Made by a program: the position numbers and the translations under genes. Shown piece after piece: positions 53,298 through 61,412 of a stretch of DNA of 64,000 nt. The stretch spans positions 421,537-485,536 of the forward strand of contig JAAGOF010000081.1 of NCBI GenBank assembly GCA_010645155.1. The letters run 5' to 3'. The number at the start of each line of letters is the position of its first letter. Position 1 is the first letter of the stretch. The notes under the pieces were generated by a model. It did no database searches. It saw nothing but the letters and a program-made list of their open reading frames with translations, and was not told where the DNA came from. Source of the DNA: Tigriopus japonicus (taxonomy: Eukaryota > Arthropoda > Copepoda > Harpacticoida > Harpacticidae).

Positions 53298-53925
53298 TTA
53301 ATTTTCAGTATTATAAGCCAATCCATCAATCGATTTCAAGTCCTGATTGAATTTTAAATGCTTCAATATTAAGTGGGAATCATATCCACTAAAATTATGA
53401 CAATAAATATTTACCAATTTGCGTTCTGGTCTGTTTAAATTGCATGAATTGTGAGCTGCACCCAAAAATTTACCTGTCAAATGACAGTGATCCCTAACCT
53501 TACCCTCCTTAGCACCATCAATCTCAAATGAACGTTCACAAATAGGACATTTTGTGGCCCGTTCAAACTGAAATTGATTCATCACTGTTAAAGCCATGGG
53601 GACAATATTAGCAATAGTTTCATCAACATGTTTTCGAGCCATTACCAAAGTGTTCTGAAGGTCTTCAATACAATCATAGCCATAATAATTTCGTTGGATG
53701 ATAACATTATAACTATGATTCAGTATAATTAAAGAGTAAGACATTGCCGTCTGATTTCGAACGATTTTACTCTTGTGTAAACATTCAGACTGAGGACAGG
53801 TCAAGCAAGACTTGGCAGGTATGGTTGCACAACTTTCCATATCAAAGAAACCAATGAACGGTGCCTTAAATTTTTTAACAAAGTTCCGGAATTGAAGTCG
53901 TTCTCCTTCAGGAGGGAATTCAACT
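53298..53925 (-). pseudogene. Polinton-type DNA polymerase B, endonuclease VII-like and exonuclease I region
   Basis: Shows CPICERSFEIDG with VRDHCHLTGKFLGAAHNSCN, the endonuclease VII-like zinc region, and then IYCHNFSGYDSHLILKHLK, an exonuclease motif. The reading is open upstream of ATG 53840 as far as a single in-frame TAA at about 53925, beyond which the same gene continues. Confidence 0.85.
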
Positions 53926-53927
53926 CG

Positions 53928-54424
53928 TTAAGGCTCATTACGTAAACAGTCCTTCAAATGATTTTGTAATGTGTGTGAACGTGAAAACTTTTGCAAACAA
54001 TTGGGGCATGGATAACAATTAGAGCAGCATGGTTTACCCTTATCATTGCGATAAGTACTCCTTAAAAATTTATGCAATGAATCAATAATAGCATAATGAC
54101 TAACCACCTCTCCTCCCGCCAAACATTGGTAAAGCACCAAGTTTGAATTTTTACCTCGTAAGTTTCTGGACGATCGGATGGGAATGACCTCTTTTCCATC
54201 CACGTAAAGCACATTGATTCGGAGAGATAGATGCTCATTCATTTTTTCAAACCGCTCAATTTCCCTCAATTTGACCGGGACATCCGTTGGATGTAGTTTG
54301 TTAATGTGTTCCGAGATGAAGAGCTGAAGGATGCTGAACTCGGTCACCTTTACAAAGTGGTACGCTATAGATCGATAGAAGCATTGATTATTGACTTGTG
54401 TCACCTTCGCGAAGAAAATTCTGA
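53928..54424 (-). pseudogene. Polinton-type DNA polymerase B, N-terminal domain with C2H2 finger
   Basis: Begins NNQCFYRSIAYHFV, the cysteine/phenylalanine motif that follows the N-terminal zinc fingers in Polinton polymerases. It continues to HYAIIDSLHKFL and a finger (CPNCLQKFSRSHTLQNHLKD). It is cut off upstream by the BEL/Pao insertion at 54425. Confidence 0.75.
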
Positions 54425-54549
54425 TTTCTTTTCCCCTTTACTGGGGGTGGGCACGGGAGTTTCCGTTTCCGGATAGTCGATATATAAACAAAACGAGAAT
54501 TACATGTGAAAAAGTTGTATCGTTTAATATCGAGTTTATTAACTTGTCT

Positions 54550-54787
54550 TTGGCGGCTCAAGACCCCAAAGGGTTCAAGTTACATGGTCCTTCGAGCCGG
54601 ATAGCATTCTTGCGGATATCGGAGATGGGGTCCTTTGCGGGATGATCCTCAACTGGCGTTGACATGATGGATTTACCGGCTAGGCTATGCTCTCGATTTT
54701 TCCGCTAAAATTGAGAAAAGATGGGTGGTACGGATTCATATCCGGCTCGAAGGACCATGTAACTTGAACCCTTTGGGGTCTTGAGCC
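54550..54787. repeat. Perfect inverted repeat, about 51 bp arms
   Basis: GCGGCTCAAGACCCCAAAGG... (starting about 54551) is repeated exactly in inverse orientation ending near 54788, around a 135-bp loop. It marks the broken 3' end of the BEL protease and looks like a fold-back duplication made at the breakpoint. Confidence 0.75.
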
Positions 54788-55230
54788 GCTGGTTCTTGGA
54801 TTCCTCTGATGATAGGCGATCCGATGCAGAGATGTGTGAACAAGGGTTCCCCAATTAGAACATCAACCGAAAGTGACCCTGCCGATGGAAAGTGTTCTGT
54901 GAAGGGAATTGATTTCAAATGTTCAAATTGATTTGGCTGAAACAATACTGGTTTCACTGCTTGTGCAATCTCGGGTATGGTTGTGGCCTCAATGTTGTTG
55001 GAGTGAAAAGACCCATCCAGAGCTTCAATATGAAATTGGACGCGTTTTTCTTGTGTCTTCTTCGATCTTCCTCCACCTGCTACGTTAATTTGTAGGTATT
55101 GACAAGGACCATTAAGGCCGAGAGATTCCGCACATCGTCGTGTGATGAGATTTTGCTCCGCGGCCGAATCTAGGAGAAATCGAACTTTTAGCTTCTCCGT
55201 ACCAAATGGTGTCTTGATGAATCCATACAT
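54736..55230 (-). pseudogene. BEL/Pao aspartic protease (DUF1758-type), truncated
   Basis: Reads VRFLLDSAAEQNLITRRCAE, the BEL-type protease active site (DSAAE for the usual DSGS/DTGA), then SVDVLIGEPLF. The frame runs into the right arm of the 51-bp inverted repeat and stops. Downstream RT is absent. Confidence 0.8.
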
Positions 55231-56617
55231 GTTCGCAAGATGCCGCGAAATTGTCCAACATTATTGGCTTTTGCGACTGAAATAGTCGGGGTAATAGGAA
55301 CCGTGATTTGACTCTGGTCATTGTTCGAGTTTTGATGAACATGAATAGAGGTTGGTTGCGGATTGTGTGTCCATTTGCAATGTTTGGTTGGTCTTGCACA
55401 GTTCTGGATTGAGCAATTTGATCCACCACACGTTTTTTGATGATTGAATGTGAACGGTTCCAAACATTTTGAACACAGTTTGTGTGTTCTTCGAATACGT
55501 TCAACATCTCCATAATCCATTTTGTGCATTTTAAAGCACGTAAGTGCCTTATGTCCAATATTATGACAAAAGACGCATGGAGGGCTCGGAGATGCTAAAA
55601 ACGTTGAAGGGGTTTGTCCTTTGAAGAACTTCGCCGATGTGCGAATGTGCTCCTGAGTGTGATCAGAGGCTAACTTGACTTGCTTGAGAAGGACTTCCAT
55701 GAAACCTTCTCTTGAAATATCTGCTCCTAATGCTAAATTTGGATCAGCTTTGGCTTGAACATGTTTTCTCCAAACCTTTAAGGTATTCTTGCTCAACTTC
55801 CGCTCACAGAGTGCAATAAAGAAAATGGTGCTCATGTTTTCGGCCGTGAGATTCAGACCGTCCAGGCTCTGCAAGATCTGGTTCATAGAAGCGTAACCTT
55901 TGAGAAGGGAGGACTTTGTATCTTCCAAGACTGGCATATCCATGAGAAGATCGATGATTGATCTCACTTGCAGTATGGGGTCATCATAAACTTTGCGGAG
56001 TTGTGCTAGTGCTCTTGCGTAGTTGCTTTCAACTTCTGGGAGATACGTGACAAGCTCGAGCGCTTGATCTTTGAGCACCCTCTTCAGCTCTTGCAGCAGC
56101 TCCACTGGACCACGTCCAATACTCAAAAGCCTCGCTTCAGCTCTGTGCCATTGAGAGCAAAAGGTTGGGAATGTTAAGGGAGTTTCTCCATTGAACGGTC
56201 GGACGTCTTTGGTAACGTCATACTGCAGGCCCATGACGGCTGCGAGTTGTGGATCAACCCCATCTTGACTGAAACCTCCATCAGACGCTTCATTCAGGCT
56301 GGCTCGATCATGGGTGAGAATATCGACCTCACGACGTAACTTTCTCAATAACTTGTAAAAAGGATCGATGTCAGAGGTTTCTGGGTCCTCTTCCCTCGCA
56401 TTTTCATCATAAGAGCTAAGGATGATTTGTTGACAATCGTCCAGTTTTGAGATTTTGAGTTCTAAATCTTCTAGCACTTGCGGCAATGCTCTTACACCAT
56501 ACGTTTTTCCATGGTTGGTTTCGTCCATTCCTCGAAGTAACTCTATTTCTTCTTCAAGCCCTTTTGCAACCCTGGTAAAAGCTGCCTTGAAGCCCTTGCG
56601 AGATTTGTTTTTTCTTG
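55188..56617 (-). pseudogene. BEL/Pao gag (DUF1759-type) with zin-knuckle-like cysteines
   Basis: The frame is open from the insertion border (KSRKGFKAAFTRVAKGLEEE) through ATG 56528 to 55188. It holds the DUF1759-type core (RPFNGETPLTFPTFCSQWHR, LPEVESNYARALAQLRKVYD) and then cysteine-rich repeats (CVFCHNIGHKALTC; CSKCLEPFTFNHQKTC). About 475 residues remain, near full length for BEL gag. It overlaps the protease frame by about 40 nt, as expected for a -1 frameshift or an indel. Confidence 0.85.
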
Positions 56618-57303
56618 CGAAAATTCTGACCAGTAAGGGGAATCATCGTTTTCTGTAAGTCTTTGGGGGATGACACTACCGGAAGGTTGCATGAGCCGAC
56701 CAATGGACGGCATCGAACGACTTCCACCCGAAGTGACATGATCCGTTCCATTTTCCAACAAGATCCATCTTCATGAAAGTTATCCATTTTGATCGCCAAC
56801 TCATTAAAGCTCCGTTCCAAATCGGGGTCCAAATCATCTTCAATGAGGGCCATAAATGAGTGAGCTCGAAATGGGATAGGCTGTTTTTCATCCGTATCTC
56901 CCATGTCATTGGTTTTAGCACATTCCCCAACAACAAGGGAGATCTTATGAAGGCCTTCGACCAGAATAGTGCGTAGCAATTGCTTCAGCTCGACATGAAG
57001 AACACTAAAAACCTTGGAGATGTCACTTTCATTCATCTCTTCAGCAAAATCATACTCGAATGAACGAGCAGTTCCGTGTAAAGCACGATCTTTTTCCACG
57101 AATTTTCCCGAGAATGTGTGTGTACGACGATGATTGCCCAAAGCATCCCAATTGGCATATGTAATGCCACAGATCCAACACTGGTAAACGATCGGTTGAT
57201 GATTATGTTGTCTATTATTGTGGGACATCAACCCACTTTTTCGACTGAATCCAATTTGGCATGGTGTGCACTGGAAGGGCTTGGTCCGAAAATGATCGCT
57301 CAT
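56618..57303 (-). pseudogene. Polinton-type polymerase N-terminal end with two C2H2 fingers
   Basis: ATG 57303 (MSDHFRTKPFQCTPC). Two fingers: FQCTPCQIGFSRKSGLMSHN and YQCWICGITYANWDALGNHR with RTH. A long helical part follows. Near the end comes WKMERIMSLRVEVVRCRPLV GSC, the stretch that precedes the NNQCF motif in Polinton polymerases. The next part of the gene lies at 54.4 kb, beyond the BEL insertion. A stand-alone zinc-finger gene is the alternative, but the tail motif argues against it. Confidence 0.65.
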
Positions 57304-57309
57304 CTTCAA

Positions 57310-58850
57310 AAAGTGTCTATTGATGAAATGATAAAAATGGTGTAAGGCTTATAACGAAAAAATAGCTAAATAACAGGAAGTATTCTTTTACTGATGGAGC
57401 CGAGAGAAAGAGAGAAATGGAACGATTTGAGCACGATTGAAAAGTGTTTAGAAGTATTTTTTGAGAACTAAGTGATTAAAGACCAACTCGACAATTTTTT
57501 AAATAGTCGGAAAATAATCGGGCCTGCGAATGTGAGACGACATGGATGTAAAAAAGCGTTGAGCTTGAGTTGAGCTTTTTCCCAACACCTGAAAAGCTGT
57601 GCTCTGAACCGAAAAAAGCAAACACGATGGAAACGATGAATGAAGTCAGCCATAATGACAAATGTGAGAATAGATGACCACCATCATGCTGGTTCCCAAT
57701 CCAGAACAGTCATTAGTTTCAAAACAACCACATTACCATTTGCTTAGGGGAAGTCATTAGCTCCGAAACATGAAACAGAGCCTTGTTAACACCATCAATT
57801 ATCTTCTAATGATATATGTCTTGGTTTCAAAAACAAACAACCACATAAACAATGTCTTAAGTGAAGTCATTAATGCGAAGAATGAAACAAAGCCTTGTTA
57901 AGTACGTCACCTTTTAATGATGATGACAGAGCGTATCATTATTACTTTGAAGTTTTTTGTACAAATGCAGAATGGTTGACTTGGAAACATTAAGAGGATA
58001 GAGCTATACGTTTCACGGAAATATTCAAACTTCGCTCTAAAATGAAATGATGAAAAGCACAGGCAAAAATGGTCTCGACCCTCGAATAACACGTTTCTTG
58101 TATGCGTTCAACGAGAGACAGCACTTCCCCAGTAAGAAAAAATGGAAATTCAAGGGCTTTAGCGATTCGTTCAATCAAACAGTTTTTCCAACACACGATT
58201 TTTTTCGACTGGCGGCAGAAAACGGAACCCTTTAGTTGCATGAGTAATTTTACTGATGTTGCGTTAGGTTAAAAGTTGCGTCCGTTCGAATCATTAAAAA
58301 AGTAATCGAGTAAAACAGTTTGTTCGAAAACTAAATGGAATCCCAATTTATATGTACTTAATATTGATTTTCATTCTTGTACTGACTAAGTTCAACCAAT
58401 CACAATCATCAATTGCGATCTAAATCATTATAAATCAATAATCGCGCCGCCCAAATTGAAGGTGGCAAAAGCCAAATCAAGTATTCAATTGATAGAGAGA
58501 ACCTAGAACAACAGTCTGATCCATTCAACCATAGGCATATTCACCGTTGATTATCGTTCTTGTAAGTGGTTCCCAAAAAAAGACAACCAAAATAAAGAGG
58601 AAGGAAAAAACACAAATGACATTTATCTTACACTATTCCTGACCAACCCATTATTCAAGGGTTGTACAGATCTGCCAACAGTAACTCATTGGTAGATCAA
58701 ATTTCATATAAACATTAATTATATAAACTATTTTAATCATTTACTTTCTTTACAAGCTGAATATTCCTAAAGATTGATCTGGAACTTATAACTCAAGACT
58801 TGACGGTTAGAATATCTGAATATTTGTGCATTTCTGGATTAGCTTTGAAC
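57310..58850. other. Noncoding stretch upstream of the polymerase remnant
   Basis: AT-rich; short frames only. Two similar segments (ATGAAACAGAGCCTTGTTAA near 57770 and ATGAAACAAAGCCTTGTTAA near 57885) form a local tandem duplication of about 115 bp. Confidence 0.5.
57705..57905. repeat. Diverged tandem duplication, unit about 115 bp
   Basis: CAACCACATTACCATTTGCTTA...GAAGTCATTAG...GCCTTGTTAA recurs as CAACCACATAAACAATGTCTTA...GAAGTCATTAA...GCCTTGTTAA. Confidence 0.5.
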
Positions 58851-58859
58851 AACTTTCAA

Positions 58860-59460
58860 ATCGGGAACTTGTTCCAGATCATTTTTCAAGATTGATTCAG
58901 AAGACCGATTCCGATACCATTCAAAACCAATTTTAATATTTCTCAAGACCAATTCTGGTATTATCCAAAACTAATTTACATGTTGTCTAAGACCGATTCC
59001 AATATTATTCACACCCATTTTAGATATTGCCCAAGACTTCGTCAGGAAATACTTTGATAACTTTTTAATTATTCTTGCGCATGCTTTGGATGGGACTTGG
59101 AGAATCTTCAAACCCTTGGGCAGTTTTCAGATCGGTTTTTACCAACTTTCAATGTGGAACTTGTTCAAGAACCATTTGAAAGTTGGTCTTTATTGATTCA
59201 GATGTTATTCAAGATTGATTCTGATATTTTGTAAAACCAATTGTGATTTCGTCCATGACCAATCCCGATAATACTTTCTAAAAGTCTAATTTATCTTTAA
59301 ATCCGTCTTGGACAGTCTCTGAATTGAACTCACAAAAGTTCCACTTTAGAACAATAGCCGGATCAATCTTAGACGATTTTCGTATCGATCTTTCATGACA
59401 TCCAAATCAATTTTGAACAATATTCGAATCAGTCTTGGATCATGCTACTAATTAATTTGT
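58860..59460. repeat. Degenerate minisatellite, about 30-35 bp unit
   Basis: Repeated variants of AAGACCGATTCCGATATTAT TC... and AAAACCAATTTTAATATTTC. Strong divergence between units. Confidence 0.6.
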
Positions 59461-59999
59461 TTTAAGTTTAGATAGAAATTACTAAACACTTAAACATTTG
59501 TTTCTTATCAATGGAACCAATTGCAGCAGCTTTTAACTTGGTACACCTAAAACATCACTTATACTATCTTTTTTAAAGGAGTGTATAAGGATCTAGTATC
59601 ATTTTGAACTGTTAAGACGAAACATACCAAAACTTATTCTTTCTAGAAAATAAAAAAATACATTTGCTTGGGAATTTAAGTTTTCATATACCACGAGCGT
59701 TGAGTAAATGATAGACAAGTTCATTCTCAAAATACACCAGCAGCTGATTATCATATTCTAAATCATATTCAATTCAACAGTTTCTTGAGTTAATTCTACA
59801 AGACTTAAGTTTCCAAAAGAAATAGTTTTTTAGGTAAATAACTTTTCATCTAGACCTGAGTTAGTTTCATTTCAAAGTTGTTATTCGTAGTTTTCTGGGT
59901 CAGAAAAGTTTCATATGCATAGTTTTGGGACATTTCATAAAAGATTCATACATATTTTTTCAGTACAACGGGATAATAACGAACTAATCTTTAGATCCT

Positions 60000-60150
60000 C
60001 GGATCGGTCTTGGTCAATAATTGAATGGCCTTGGAGAATCTCCGAACCGGTCTTGAATAATAATTAAATCGGTCTTGGACATTATTTGAATTGTTCTTGG
60101 ACGACATTCAAATCAATTATAGGCAAAATCCGAATCAGTTTTGGACTTTC
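60000..60150. repeat. Degenerate minisatellite in opposite orientation
   Basis: Units of ATCGGTCTTGGACATTATTT type, which are reverse complements of the motif at 58.86-59.46 kb. The two arrays might be arms of one decayed foldback element of about 1.3 kb. Confidence 0.5.
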
Positions 60151-60159
60151 CAATAACTT

Positions 60160-61090
60160 TGGAATTCAGAATTCCAATTCAAAGTGTCATCCACACATTG
60201 TCCATGACTGATCTTGTTAGCTGATAAAATCTAAAAACTTTACACCTGCAATTTACCGGAGGAAACGATTGGAAGCTACTCAAACTTTAGTAGGTCGATC
60301 TCAACTAGTGATATCAACTTTGAAAAGGAGAAGGGGGATGGGAGCATGAATTAAGTAGTGGGTATTGAGTAGAATAAAAAAAAATCAAAGCAAACCCATT
60401 CATTAACTAACAAAAGTAAAGTGAAATTTGATCAAACATTCCCTTTTGCAACCTAGAAACAAAAGTTTGATATGCTATTTACTGAGAAATAATCAAAAAT
60501 AATGAGTTGGTTTAGGAAATGAATCAGCCCAATTCAGTTAAGTTTTTAGGTGAGAGTTTTAGCAATTTTCAATCTTCACGGTTCGTACTTGCTAACATCC
60601 AGATTAGAAATCATGTGTCCCATAATTGACTTTTTGCCAAAAATCAAAATATAGATTTATCTTTTGTGAACAGGTTTTATTTTATAAATTTTGCTGTTAT
60701 ACAAATTTGTTCGAAGTTATGATTTAATTAGACGAGGTACATTGGGCGACACCGGCATGCTTAAAAAGTTGGACGTCAAGAGCAAAAAATTGTCAAACCT
60801 TAATATTTTGTAAAGTAAAGATGGTGCTCATACTCATATATCAAAATTAGGTGAACACTTCTGGAGAAAAGATGATAAATTACAATGTGCGACGTCATGA
60901 CTATGAAAAGTACACCATTTTGTGTTGCTGCTTGTGAAGTGATCATAGGTTTATGTCTTTCCCGTATGTTCTTTCCGTCCAATTACCTTCCTTTCCGACT
61001 TCCACGTTTCATTTATTCTGTTCTTGCTTGTCACGGTCGACAGACCTCTCACCCGATACATCCGAATTACACTTACATTATTTTAGTCGG
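60160..61090. other. Noncoding sequence before gypsy element C; possible 5' LTR not delimited
   Basis: AT-rich up to about 60.9 kb, then pyrimidine-rich. The part next to the PBS should contain the 5' LTR of the plus-strand element, but no second LTR is in the window to define it. Confidence 0.4.
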
Positions 61091-61106
61091 TGTTACAATT
61101 ATTCCG

Positions 61107-61118
61107 TGGCGCAGTCGG
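61107..61118 (+). other. Primer-binding site of gypsy element C (tRNA-Ser type)
   Basis: TGGCGCAGTCGG, identical to the PBS core of element A, about 300 bp upstream of the gag start. The same bases also fit a polymerase III A box, and CGATTGAATCC 43 bp on fits a poor B box, so a tRNA-like origin cannot be excluded. Confidence 0.6.
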
Positions 61119-61412
61119 TCAACCATTTCCGTGGAGATAAACCGACTTGCGATTGAATCCCTGTGGATATCGATTGGTTGGATTTTCGTCTCCGTGGATT
61201 TGGCGCTACCTAAGCTTTCTGGATGTGAATTCGTGGTTTTGGTCCAAGCTCATCATTAGTATTATCACCTCGTCAAGCTGATATTGGTCCTCGATATATG
61301 ATTATCTTCAAGTATATTTGAATCTTCATCATCGGCTACGCACACGTTCGTCATTCATCGGATGAGTATACAAATTTAAACGTTACTTCTTCTGTGTCTC
61401 GATTTTTTGAAT

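Larger units (their letters stand above)
54425..56617 (-). mobile_element. BEL/Pao element 2 fragment inserted in polymerase gene
   Basis: Carries gag and protease only. Both borders show the same sequence GAAAATTCTGA (54413-54423 and 56618-56628), a candidate duplication longer than usual for LTR elements. RT to integrase are absent and no 5' LTR is evident. At the 3' side there is a 51-bp inverted repeat and an AATAAA-bearing stretch that might be LTR debris. Confidence 0.6.

Noticed and set aside
61100..61170. tRNA gene before the gypsy C gag
   Set aside because: The A box-like motif equals the gypsy PBS, and stems do not pair well.
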